A DNA stretch of 64,000 bases, taken from positions 1 to 64,000 of the forward strand of contig CAYZXK010000207.1 in assembly GCA_964482395.1 (NCBI GenBank). Direction: 5' to 3'. The notes under the pieces were generated by a model. That model ran no database searches. It was not told the origin of the DNA and saw only the letters and a program-made list of their open reading frames with translations. This document shows, in pieces, positions 49,662 to 58,843 of the stretch; the first letter of the stretch is position 1, and every line of letters starts with the position of its first letter. The position numbers were made by a program, and so were the translations under genes. The DNA is from CAYZXK01 sp964482395. Lineage in GTDB: Bacteria > Planctomycetota > Phycisphaerae > UBA1845 > Fen-1342.

Positions 49662-50172
49662 AAGGTGACACCTCTCGGGAGCCAGACTACCCCGCTTGTG
49701 CTGGGACCGCAGCCCCGCTAGCGCGGCGATAAAGTCGCGGTTCGGGCCGCAGCTCGCCTGCACTCGTTCTTTCCGCCAGCCGACCCCCCTCCGGACGGAC
49801 TCCTGGAGAGCCGTCACCCTGTAGGTCGGCCGCACGCGAACCGTCCTCAATCGGTCGCCACTGTTATCTTCCCGGGTTCTGACCGCATTTGCAAGGCCTG
49901 AACGGCCTTGTGGGACGAATAGACTGCTCCGGTTATCGGACGCTGAGGTGCCCCAGCCTGGCTCAGTCTGAACGCCAGGCCGATCTGGTCGCAGCATGGC
50001 GGCCGCAGCCCCTATCGGATGACCTGCTCGTCAGAAGCCTGCCCGGTGGTTGCGGCCACAACCGGCTAGACTGTCGGCGACGCTAAGGGTGCTTGGGCAC
50101 GTCCCGTCGCCGGCGCTATGGGTTCGGCTCCGGGGTGCGGGCCGAGAGTCGACCGGATGTCGAGGCGCCGGG
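49662..50172. other. 500-nt region upstream of the tandem proteases
   Basis: Presumed leader DNA of the C1 protease gene starting at 49661. No further gene or clear promoter was recognised. Confidence 0.5.
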
Positions 50173-50454
50173 CTAGCTGCCGGACGAGCCGCCTGAGCTG
50201 GATTCGGTGGTGGCGTCGGAGTCCGTATCCGGTTCGGCGATCGCGAAGAGGCCATCCAAGACGCCATCAATGATCTTGCTCAGCCCGGTGTGTATGCCGT
50301 CGATGGCCGCGGCCCGGAACTCGGTCGCGACGGCATCATCGCAGCCGCCAGCCAGCGGCAGGGTAAGGATCAGCAGGGCGAGGACTGCGCCGGCAGCGCA
50401 GCAACTGCGCCGGGCGAGCCGGCTCCGGTTCTTGTGGTTCGGCATGGCGTTCAT
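50173..50454 (-). CDS. small lipoprotein, function unknown
   Basis: A 93-residue protein. GGAG lies 8 nt before the ATG. A lipoprotein signal (hydrophobic GAVLALLILTLPLAGGC, lipobox AGGC) is followed by a short helical part (TEFRAAAIDGIHTGLSKIIDGVLDGLF) and a Ser/Asp/Gly tail. The helical segment resembles short lipoproteins seen repeatedly in planctomycete genomes (my impression, not searched). It is divergent from dprA. Confidence 0.65.
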   Translation of the reverse strand: MNAMPNHKNRSRLARRSCCAAGAVLALLILTLPLAGGCDDAVATEFRAAAIDGIHTGLSKIIDGVLDGLFAIAEPDTDSDATTESSSGGSSGS

Positions 50455-50690
50455 CTTAAGCTCCGCTTTTGACGGCCTTGGTGAACCTCGGGCAGGCCGC
50501 CGGCCCCGCGGTCGGCGGCAGCCACCGACCTGGCGGCAAGAGGCATGCCAGGCTCTGCGACGGGCCGGACCGCGTCGGGTCTGCCGCCGGAGTTATCGGC
50601 ATCGGCGGCAGGCAGGGTTGCAATTCCGCCACCTGCCGCGCAGATTGCCCACCGGCCGCGGGAATCCTTTCCAGGCCGTTTGAGAATGGC

Positions 50691-51899
50691 ATGATCTCAA
50701 CCATCTCCAGCGTCGGCCGCACATACCTCCGCTGGGCGCTGACCCAGGGGGTCGGCCCGCTGACCTTCTCGCGCCTCCTCATCCAGCTCGGCGACCCCGA
50801 GCAGGCTCTGGGTGCTTCAGCCAGGTTGCTGCAAACTGTTAAGGGCATCGGCAGCGAAAAAGCCGAGCAGATCGCCCGGAGCCGCGATGCGGCGGACATC
50901 GAAGCTGAGATCCAGGCCGCCGCCGTTCATCAGGTACGAATCATCTGCCGAGCTGATCCGGATTACCCCGAGGGTCTCAGACGCATTCCGGACGCACCGA
51001 TCGTGCTGTACGTGAAGGCGGAGCTGCGGCCAACCGATGCGGTCGCCATTGCGATCGTGGGCAGTCGGCGGTGTACGATCTACGGGAGCGAGCAGGCCCG
51101 GCGCTTCGGCGAGCTGCTGGCGGGGGCCGGCTTCACGGTGGTCAGCGGACTGGCGCGCGGCATCGACGCCTTCGCTCACCACGGGGCGGTCGAAGCCGGC
51201 GGGCGGTCGATCGCGGTCATGGGCCAGGGGCTGACCAAAATCTACCCGCCGGAGAACCGGGCCCTGGCCGAAAAAATCCTGGAAAACGGGGCCTGGCTGA
51301 CCGAACTGCCCATGAAGGTTGCGGTACGGGCCGAAAACTTCCCGGGCCGAAACCGCATCATTGCCGGCCTGACGCTCGGAACCCTGGTGGTCGAGGCGGC
51401 CCGTCGGAGCGGGGCCCTGATCACTGCCCGGCTGGCCAGCGAGTACAACCGCGAGGTATTCGCCATTCCCGGCCGCGTGCAGGACCCCATGTCGCAGGGG
51501 ACCAACGCCCTCATCCGGGACGGAGCCGCGAAGCTGGTAACCTGCCTGGAGGACATCCTCGACGAGCTGGGCGAAGTCGGACGGCAAATGCGGCCTGCAA
51601 CCGGCACACCGGCGCGAAGGCCCGAAGGCACGAGCGGGCTGACCGGCACCGACGGGCCGGCCAGCCGTGAACATGAGGGAGTGATGGCCATGACTGATCG
51701 CTCGGAGTCGGGTTCTCTTTCGGTCGCCGAGCGACGGGTCTACCAGGTGATCGGTTACGAGCCGGTCCTGCAAGACGTGGTGATCAGCGCGGCGGAACTG
51801 CCGCCGGGCGAAGTCCTGGCGGCCATGACCGCCCTGGAGCTGAAAGGACTGATCAAGCGTCTGCCCGGCAACCTGGTGGTCCGTCGCGGCGTGGCCTGA
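50691..51899 (+). CDS. dprA: DNA processing protein DprA
   Basis: A 402-residue protein that loads RecA on incoming single-stranded DNA in transformation. N-terminal HhH/SAM-like helices (1-75) precede the Rossmann domain: IAIVGSRRCTIYG, SGLARGIDAFAHHGAVEAGG, GRNRIIAGLT and EAARRSGALITARLA. A linker of about 45 residues (Gly/Thr-rich) leads to a winged-helix C-terminus (ISAAELPPGEVLAAMTALELKGLIKRLPG). ATG at 50691 gives the normal N-terminus; the frame is open far upstream without signal. Confidence 0.95.
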   Translation: MISTISSVGRTYLRWALTQGVGPLTFSRLLIQLGDPEQALGASARLLQTVKGIGSEKAEQIARSRDAADIEAEIQAAAVHQVRIICRADPDYPEGLRRIPDAPIVLYVKAELRPTDAVAIAIVGSRRCTIYGSEQARRFGELLAGAGFTVVSGLARGIDAFAHHGAVEAGGRSIAVMGQGLTKIYPPENRALAEKILENGAWLTELPMKVAVRAENFPGRNRIIAGLTLGTLVVEAARRSGALITARLASEYNREVFAIPGRVQDPMSQGTNALIRDGAAKLVTCLEDILDELGEVGRQMRPATGTPARRPEGTSGLTGTDGPASREHEGVMAMTDRSESGSLSVAERRVYQVIGYEPVLQDVVISAAELPPGEVLAAMTALELKGLIKRLPGNLVVRRGVA

Positions 51900-51995
51900 A
51901 CAGGCGGCGACGTGGGAACCAGAGAACGTGATCGGGCCGGCAATTGCCGGGCGGCCGCGTTCCCGGGCTCCCACGTCCCTATATTTCCAGCCCCT

Positions 51996-54900
51996 TTAAG
52001 GCGTCCCGTACTCGCGCAGCTCCGAGCTGAGCATGCGGTCGATACGTGACTTGCAGGCGCTTAAATGTGCCCGCGACGCGAAATCCAAGCACCCTTGCCC
52101 GGCTTCCAGGGCGTTGCCCAAGTCGCTGGACAGCCTCTCCAGCATGTAGTGCACCATGGCGTGCAAATCGGCCGGCAGCATCTCACCGGGCGGCTGCCGG
52201 ACCAGCGGCTCGGCCAGCCCCAGGTACTCCCGCTGGAGCGAACGACGAAAGCTCGAAAGGAACGGGTTCGCGTCCGACCACTGGCGGCTCTTTAGCCGAT
52301 CAACATCCACCGCGTCGGACCAGCAAGCGTGTTGAATCCGCCGGAGATACTCGGCCGCCGTCAACTTATCGGTCTCGGCGGTCTTCAGCTCAGCGTCGTA
52401 AATGCGGCGGATGGTATTGGGGAAAAGCCGATCCGACAGTTGCCACCATTGGAGCGTCGCCACCAGGCTGTGAATCGGGTAGTCCATATTGAAGCTGATC
52501 CTCATCCCCTCATGCCACCAACGAGACGGAGCCAAGTGGTTGAGCACCTCCGGCGGGACGCTAAAGAACTGATCGCTGAAGAGATTCTCCTCGATGAACG
52601 CCAGGGCGGCCCGTTGCCGCTGGGGCTCGACCAGTCGGAATGGCGGCGGCGCGTTGGGATCGCCGCGATGGGCCCGACTGAAGTATTGGCCGCCGATGTA
52701 CCGCCCCACGTAGTCCAAGACGGTGGCTTTCTCCACCATCAGCGCCGTGAATGCCGGCCGGAGGTGATACCAGCTCTCGGCATCCTTCACGCCCCATTCG
52801 AGAATCTTGCTGATCCGCTCATTGACCAGCTCGATGCGGGTGCGAGCCCAGTCGACCGGGTCGGCGCCCATGTCGAAGCGGTTGGTGCGGGGGTCCGGCG
52901 AGGTGTACATGGTGTCCTCGTCGGTGGCATAGGCCAGCTCCGGTTCGGTCGCCCGTTTGGCGATCTCCAACAGCATAGCCCGTTCGCCGGACGGGGCAGC
53001 CGGCGTGGAGCGAGCGCCGCCGGACTTGCCGCCCGGCGGCTGGCTGCGACCCGCGGCGTCCAGACCGCCCGGCTTGCCCGACTCCAGCAGTTTCTTCACA
53101 TCGGTCGGAATCTGGGCGAGGACTTCCGGCGGAATCTGAGCCAGTTCCGGCACCGGGGTTGAGCCAGCCTGCGCCTCGCCCGGGGCAGACGCGGCCGGGG
53201 CCCCGGGCTCACCGCCCTCCTTCAGCTCTGGGGCCTTCTCGTCGGTTTCAACCTTCTTGGCCGCGGGCTTGTAAGTTTCGTCGAAGGGTCGATAGCCATA
53301 CTCGATGGCCCAATAGTCATAGGGTCCGATGGTCGGGGTGATGAAGTGGCCCTCGGTCGGCTTATGAGCGAAGAACAGCACCGGGTTGTAATCCATGATC
53401 GAGCCGCAGGTGGGCTCGCCGGTCGTGCGCCGCCGCTGGATTTCTTCCAGCGAGTAGACCGAACTGCCCATGAAGTTGTGTCGCAGGCCCAAAGTGTGGC
53501 CGACCTCATGGGTCACGACTTCCTTGATCACGTCGTACAGGAAGCGTTCCTTGACCTCCGGGGGCTGATCGGCCAAGACCGTCTGGGCCAGCAGCATCTG
53601 ATGCTTCATGCCCTCGCAGTAGTCGCAGGGTGGATGGCCCCGCTGCCGCAGCCGCTCGCGCAGCAGGTGCCGCAACTCGGACTCATCTTCCTGCGGGCCG
53701 ATGGTCTGCTCCCAGTTCGGCAGGGACCGGGCCCACTGGGGATAACGCTTCAGAAAGTCCTGCAAGGTCGGGTCGCTGAGCTTGTCGGCCGCCCCGGTGG
53801 TGGGGAGCATCCGCTCGGCTTCCTGCTGGAAGTAACGGACCATTGAGTCATCGAAAACGATGTCCGCGTCGTAGATCTGGCCGGTAAACGGATTGACCCG
53901 ACTGGGCCCCATCGCGAAGCCGCCGCCGGTCACGATCCACCGGATGAAGCTGTAACGCATGTCCTCCGGGTCCAGGTCCTTCCATTCGTTGTCGTCGGTC
54001 TGCTGGCGGACCTCGATCGCGTTGATGAAGCCGATCTTCTCGAAGGCCTTGTTCCACTCCAGGATGCCGTCGCGGACCGCCCGGCGGTAACGGACCGGCA
54101 CGGTCTTCTCGATGTAAAAGATGATCGGCTGCTTCGGCTCGCAGACCGGCAGGCTCGGGTCACGCTTGACCAGGTGCCAGCGGTTGATGTAACGATTGAA
54201 AATGTCACGCTCATCCGCCGGCTTGGACCAGTCCTGGTTGACCGTCAGGAAATAGCCCACCCGATCGTCCGCCACCCGTGGCTGATAATCGGTCTGCGGC
54301 AGCTTCCAGAAGCTATAGTGAACCATTTTCTTGTCGAACGATCCGGGGGGCGAGGAGCGGGCGACCGCCAGTTCGACGCCGATCTCCACGTTCAGCTCGA
54401 AAGTTTTCTTCTTGGTCCACTTGCTGAGCTGCGGGTTGATCAGCTCTCCGCCCATCCGTCCGGCACCGGCGGCCGTCCAGGCGATGTCGGCGAAATTGCT
54501 CTTCAGCAAGGGGCCCAGATCAATAACCGGATCGCCCTGCGGCGACTTGGTCAAGACCGGGACCGCGACCCGAATGCGCTCCGGGTAGGTCCGCCGAACC
54601 ACGTCGCTGACTTCCTTGGCCTTGTCGACCACGTAGCGGGTCTCCGGCTCGACCAGCAGGAGTTGGCGATCCAGCAGCTCCCAGCGGACCACCCGCTCGT
54701 CAAGCGGGAAGCCGGTGAAGAAGCCGCCGCCGGAATAGCTGGTCGAAAGCATGAATTGCTCGCCCAGGAACTTCACGGGGATCTGGCAAAGCAGCTTCTC
54801 GCCGTCCTTATCCTTGGCGTCCGGGGGATAGTACCAAAGCGTGAATAGGCCGGTATCGGACTTCATGCCCTTGGTCACGTCCTCGAACTTCGGAAACGGG

Positions 54901-55055
54901 GGGGCTTCGCCGGGACCGGGACCGCCCTCCCGCCCGGCCGTCATGGTGGAGACGACCTGCTGCACGTCGAGGGCCTCGGTCGGCGGGTCGGCCGCCACCG
55001 ATCCCAACGGCCCAGCCATGCACAACAGCACCAACAGCGTACGAGTTCGTGTCAC
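51996..55055 (-). CDS. large exported zinc metalloprotease (DUF5117/DUF5118 type)
   Basis: A 1019-residue protein, GTG start with GGGAGA upstream, signal peptide 1-22 (LLVLLCMAGPLGSVAA). Zinc site HEVGHTLGLRHNF (HExxHxxGxxH) in the middle, followed by a Met-turn-like SIMDYNP. The flanking N- and C-terminal regions match the large metzincin-type proteases with DUF5117/DUF5118 of bacteroidetes and planctomycetes by character. A low-complexity Pro/Ala/Gly linker (about 60-80 residues) separates the catalytic part from the C-terminal helical part. Confidence 0.88.
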   Translation of the reverse strand: MTRTRTLLVLLCMAGPLGSVAADPPTEALDVQQVVSTMTAGREGGPGPGEAPPFPKFEDVTKGMKSDTGLFTLWYYPPDAKDKDGEKLLCQIPVKFLGEQFMLSTSYSGGGFFTGFPLDERVVRWELLDRQLLLVEPETRYVVDKAKEVSDVVRRTYPERIRVAVPVLTKSPQGDPVIDLGPLLKSNFADIAWTAAGAGRMGGELINPQLSKWTKKKTFELNVEIGVELAVARSSPPGSFDKKMVHYSFWKLPQTDYQPRVADDRVGYFLTVNQDWSKPADERDIFNRYINRWHLVKRDPSLPVCEPKQPIIFYIEKTVPVRYRRAVRDGILEWNKAFEKIGFINAIEVRQQTDDNEWKDLDPEDMRYSFIRWIVTGGGFAMGPSRVNPFTGQIYDADIVFDDSMVRYFQQEAERMLPTTGAADKLSDPTLQDFLKRYPQWARSLPNWEQTIGPQEDESELRHLLRERLRQRGHPPCDYCEGMKHQMLLAQTVLADQPPEVKERFLYDVIKEVVTHEVGHTLGLRHNFMGSSVYSLEEIQRRRTTGEPTCGSIMDYNPVLFFAHKPTEGHFITPTIGPYDYWAIEYGYRPFDETYKPAAKKVETDEKAPELKEGGEPGAPAASAPGEAQAGSTPVPELAQIPPEVLAQIPTDVKKLLESGKPGGLDAAGRSQPPGGKSGGARSTPAAPSGERAMLLEIAKRATEPELAYATDEDTMYTSPDPRTNRFDMGADPVDWARTRIELVNERISKILEWGVKDAESWYHLRPAFTALMVEKATVLDYVGRYIGGQYFSRAHRGDPNAPPPFRLVEPQRQRAALAFIEENLFSDQFFSVPPEVLNHLAPSRWWHEGMRISFNMDYPIHSLVATLQWWQLSDRLFPNTIRRIYDAELKTAETDKLTAAEYLRRIQHACWSDAVDVDRLKSRQWSDANPFLSSFRRSLQREYLGLAEPLVRQPPGEMLPADLHAMVHYMLERLSSDLGNALEAGQGCLDFASRAHLSACKSRIDRMLSSELREYGTP

Positions 55056-55497
55056 GGCAGATCTCCCTGGTAGAGAAGGTGTCCGCCGCGGCCGAGCAAC
55101 CGCGTGCTCCTCCGGCCGCGGGCCTGATCCCAATGGCGTCGGTCGGCGCCCGTCACACCCATGGCGCTCCGGCCCCCCGGGGCACCAAATTATTACTCCG
55201 TGAGCCGGGCAGGTTGCAACCGGTGGCCGGCAGCCGGGCCTGTCGGAAACCGTAAGCCGGCGTTCAACGTGGGCCGTCGCACGCTTGCCTCCGACGGAGC
55301 CGACCCCAGGCCGAAAGCCGGCCCAATGCCCTTGGTTGGCCTTCGGTCGAGCGTAAAATGCACGCTGACGCGCCCCGGGCGACCAACGGCAGCGACGGGC
55401 CGTTGAAAAGCAGCGGCGCCGGGGCCCGCGTGCGCGGCGGAGATGCGGCGAGGCGCATTCGCCGGGCTTGGAAGTCCGGCGTCAGACAGGTGTAGCG
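55056..55497. other. divergent metalloprotease/cysS spacer
   Basis: About 440 nt of non-coding DNA. Toward cysS, TTGGTT (55332-55337), 16-nt spacer and TAAAAT (55354-55359) form a promoter candidate about 140 nt before the start. No gene was seen. Confidence 0.45.
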
Positions 55498-57042
55498 ATG
55501 GGATTGCGGGTTTTTAACACTCTGGGTCGCAAACTGGAGGATTTCGTTCCGCTTTGTCCGCCACGGGTAGGCATGTATGTCTGCGGCCCGACGGTCTACG
55601 GGCACAGCCACCTGGGGCACGCCAAGAGCTACGTGAGCTTCGACACCATCCTCCGGTGGCTGCGGTACAGCGGGTACCAGGTCAACTACATCCAGAACAT
55701 CACCGACGTCGGGCACCTGACCGATAACGCCGACGAAGGCGAGGACAAGATCGTGGCCGAGGCCCGGCGGCGTGGGCTGCACCCGATGGCGGTGGTCGAG
55801 ATCTTCATGCGCAGCTACTTCGAGGACATGGACGCGCTGAACATCCTGCGGCCGGATATCAGTCCGCGAGCCAGCGGCCATATCCCCGAGCAGATCGAGT
55901 GCGTGCGTAAGCTGCTGGAAAAGGGGCACGCCTACGAAGTCAACGGCTCGGTCTACTTCGACGTCAGCTCCTACTGGAAATATGGGCGGCTCAGCGGGCG
56001 AAGCGTGGAGGAAATGGAGGCCGGGGCCCGGGTGGAGGTCAACCCGGAGAAGCGACATCCAGCCGACTTCGCACTGTGGAAGCGGGCTGAGCCCGGTCAC
56101 ATCATGCGGTGGCCCAGCCCCTGGGGCGAAGGCTACCCGGGCTGGCACCTCGAATGCTCGGTCATGAGCCAGAAATACATCGGGGATACGCTCGACATTC
56201 ACGGCGGGGGCATGGAAAACCAGTTCCCGCACCACGAATGCGAGATCGCCCAGGGCGAATGCGCCACCGGGCAACCCTTCTGCCGGTACTGGCTGCACAA
56301 CAACATGGTGACGATCAACGGGCAGAAGATGGGCAAGAGCCTGGGTAACACCATTTCGCTCAAGGAGCTTTTCTACGAGGGACATCCGCTGCTGGAAAAG
56401 ACCTTCGAGCCCGCGGTGGTGCGGTTTTTCATTCTGCAAAGTCATTACCGGACGCCGCTGGACTTCTCCAATGAGGCGCTCAAGGCGGCCGAGGCCGGGT
56501 CATACAAGCTTCGGGACGCGGCCGCCGAGCTGCGGAAGGCGGCCGCCGCGCGGGCTTCAGAGGCTGGAGGGCCGGCTACGGACCGGTCGGTAACCGCCCC
56601 GTCAGCGGCCAACCCGGCCGCCGCCCGGCGATGGTCCGATTACAACTGCACGGACGCGGTCCGCACAGCTCTGACGGAGGTCGAACGGCGGTTTACGGAC
56701 GCGATGAACGAAGATTTCAACACCGCCGAGGCCCTGGCGGCGGCGTTCGACCTGGCGCGGCAGGCAGCCGGTTGGATTCACGGGGGGGCAGGCCCGGGGG
56801 ACCTGCTGGCCGCGGACAGGCTGATGCGCCAGTTGGTCGCCGACGTATTGGGACTGAAGTGGCAAGCACCGGCGGGCGGGGCGGCGGCCGAAGCCCAGCG
56901 GAACGCCCTGATTCAGATTCTGGTTGACGTCCGAAATGAGGCCCGACAGGCCAGGAACTTCGCCGCCGCAGACCAGATTCGGGCTCGGCTGGCCGCCCTG
57001 GGGATCGAACTGAGGGACGGACCCCACGGAACCACCTGGTAA
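55498..57042 (+). CDS. cysS: cysteinyl-tRNA synthetase
   Basis: A 514-residue class I synthetase. CGPTVYGHSHLGHAKSYV holds the first zinc Cys and the HIGH-like HLGH; GWHLECSVM and HHECEIAQGE carry the other zinc ligands; the KMSKS loop reads KMGKSLGN. The anticodon-binding C-terminal helices follow, with an Ala-rich insertion near 350-375. AGGTG lies before the ATG. The KMSKS Met-Gly-Lys variant is common in other synthetases. Confidence 0.95.
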   Translation: MGLRVFNTLGRKLEDFVPLCPPRVGMYVCGPTVYGHSHLGHAKSYVSFDTILRWLRYSGYQVNYIQNITDVGHLTDNADEGEDKIVAEARRRGLHPMAVVEIFMRSYFEDMDALNILRPDISPRASGHIPEQIECVRKLLEKGHAYEVNGSVYFDVSSYWKYGRLSGRSVEEMEAGARVEVNPEKRHPADFALWKRAEPGHIMRWPSPWGEGYPGWHLECSVMSQKYIGDTLDIHGGGMENQFPHHECEIAQGECATGQPFCRYWLHNNMVTINGQKMGKSLGNTISLKELFYEGHPLLEKTFEPAVVRFFILQSHYRTPLDFSNEALKAAEAGSYKLRDAAAELRKAAAARASEAGGPATDRSVTAPSAANPAAARRWSDYNCTDAVRTALTEVERRFTDAMNEDFNTAEALAAAFDLARQAAGWIHGGAGPGDLLAADRLMRQLVADVLGLKWQAPAGGAAAEAQRNALIQILVDVRNEARQARNFAAADQIRARLAALGIELRDGPHGTTW

Positions 57043-57394
57043 CCGCCCGTGCCAGGCCGGACACAAAGGCAACCGGGCCGGCTACGGGTACCTCCCGGCC
57101 GCAAGCCCCCTTTCCACGTGGCACCAAGCCACGTTCCCGAACACGCTCGGACCGTGAAGATGCCCCCGGGGTGGTGACGGGTCGGCGGGGCCGGCCGAAA
57201 GCCGATCAGCCTGGCCATCGAGGACTCAGCCTGATGCAGTTAGAGTGCGTGCTGCCGATAGACTAACTGGGTGGGCGGAGATGACCGGCCTCTGGGGGTG
57301 GAGAAGTTCCGGCCGGGACGACTTGCGGGACGGGGTGGGGCGTGGTAAAAAACGACCGGCAGGGAGGCCGGGAAACGCGAGCAAGGGACCGCTC
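57043..57394. other. spacer between cysS and the next gene
   Basis: About 350 nt without a supported gene. A weak in-frame extension of the next gene to 57245 exists but lacks hydrophobic start or ribosome-binding site. Confidence 0.5.
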
Positions 57395-57895
57395 ATGAGA
57401 CCCGACAGTCGCAACACTTCGGTAGTAATCCTCCTGATGGCTTCAATGACGGCTGGCGCGACGGTCCTTCTGGGCTTAGAGTCCAAGCTCGTTCCCAAGC
57501 GGCCCAACTGGACCGGCAGCACGCTGCTGATGGCCGAACACGGTGCCCGAGTCGAAAGCGTTGAAATCACTTACATCACGTCCCCGGACGAGGTTGGCCG
57601 AGCCAGTCTGGGGGTGGAGGAGAGTCTTTGCCTGATCGAGCCGGACGGCACGACCCGTTGGGAACCGCTTCGGGCGCGGGTGCGGGTGGTGGTTATCGGA
57701 TCCGACGGTGAGCACCTGACGGCGGAACAGAAGCGGGCCCTGCTGGGAGTTCTGGGGAGCATAAGCCAAGCCAGCGGGGTGGAGCTGGTGCCGGTACGGC
57801 TGGCTGACAGTTCGGACGTTCGTCAGCAACCGGGCTTGCCGCCTCAAGCCGCCGACCTATGCGCGCTGCTGGAGCGGAAGGGGATCATCCGGTAA
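57395..57895 (+). CDS. small membrane-anchored protein, amidase-like fold possible
   Basis: A 166-residue protein. An N-terminal membrane segment (SVVILLMASMTAGATVLLG) precedes a soluble domain. The order of strands and helices (VESVEITYITSPDE, RVRVVVIGSDGEHLTAEQKRALLGVLGSIS, VELVPVRL) is faintly like peptidoglycan-recognition/amidase_2 proteins, but the zinc-binding His residues are not seen. If that relation holds, it would be a non-catalytic binder. AGGG lies 8 nt before the ATG. It precedes the kinase gene on the same strand. Confidence 0.6.
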   Translation: MRPDSRNTSVVILLMASMTAGATVLLGLESKLVPKRPNWTGSTLLMAEHGARVESVEITYITSPDEVGRASLGVEESLCLIEPDGTTRWEPLRARVRVVVIGSDGEHLTAEQKRALLGVLGSISQASGVELVPVRLADSSDVRQQPGLPPQAADLCALLERKGIIR

Positions 57896-57964
57896 GAGGC
57901 CCGAGCATTCCGGGTGGCGGGTCGTTGGCCGCCCGGCTTTTAGTCCGGGAGACGGTTTGGCAGC

Positions 57965-58843
57965 ATGCCGACCCGCGCAGTTCCGATCCTATCCAGGTAC
58001 GAAGTCATTAGCCGTCTGGGCCGCGGAGCGGGAGCGGTAATCAGTTTGGCTCGGGATGGGGTCAATCGCCGGCAGGTGGCGATCAAGCACGTGGTGCGCC
58101 GCTGCCCGGCCGACGATCGCTATATCGCTCAGGCGGAGAACGAGTACGCTGTCACGCGGGGGCTTCAGCACCCGTATCTTCGGGAATACTACGACATCGT
58201 GCGGGTGCGTAAGTGGTTCAAGACTCGCGAATTAGTGCTGGTGATGGAGTACGTGGACGGTGAACGCCTGCTGGACGAGTGCCCCCAGGACCTCCCGACC
58301 GTCCTGGATGTTTTCGCCAAGGTGGCCGAGGGCCTGCATGCCCTGCACCAGCATGGTTACGCCCACGCGGACATCAAACCCAACAACGTTTTGCTAACCC
58401 GGGATGGGGGTCTGAAGATCATCGACTTCGGTCAGAGCTGCCCGCTGGGCTACGTCAAGAAGCGAGTGCAGGGAACGCCGGATTACATGGCGCCCGAGCA
58501 GGTCAATCGCCAGGCGATCGATCAACGGACCGACGTCTACAATCTAGGGGCGACCATGTACTGGGTGGCGACCGGAAAGTGGTACAAGACGCTGATAACC
58601 GTGGCTTCGTCGACCGCGACCCGGATCACTCTGGAATCGCAGCGTGGCAACGCGCCCCCGCACGAGTTGAACCCCAGAATCCCGCTGCCACTGTCCAGAC
58701 TGATTCTGGAGTGCTGCGACCCCGTTCGGGAACGTCGGCCGCGGGACATGCAGGAAGTGATCTCCCGTCTTCAGGTCATGCGGCACCTGGTTCAACGGAG
58801 CGAGCCGCCGGTCGGACCGGCGGATGGCTGGGGAGTGCGTTGA
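57965..58843 (+). CDS. Hanks-type Ser/Thr protein kinase, soluble
   Basis: A 292-residue kinase domain. Gly loop LGRGAGAV (18-25), K41 of VAIK, catalytic loop HADIKPNN with D136 (HAD in place of HRD), DFG at 154-156 and activation-loop end GTPDYMAPEQ. No transmembrane segment or sensor follows, so it is a stand-alone cytoplasmic kinase. The stop overlaps the start of a phosphatase-like gene (TTGA), so kinase and phosphatase are made together. Confidence 0.93.
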   Translation: MPTRAVPILSRYEVISRLGRGAGAVISLARDGVNRRQVAIKHVVRRCPADDRYIAQAENEYAVTRGLQHPYLREYYDIVRVRKWFKTRELVLVMEYVDGERLLDECPQDLPTVLDVFAKVAEGLHALHQHGYAHADIKPNNVLLTRDGGLKIIDFGQSCPLGYVKKRVQGTPDYMAPEQVNRQAIDQRTDVYNLGATMYWVATGKWYKTLITVASSTATRITLESQRGNAPPHELNPRIPLPLSRLILECCDPVRERRPRDMQEVISRLQVMRHLVQRSEPPVGPADGWGVR

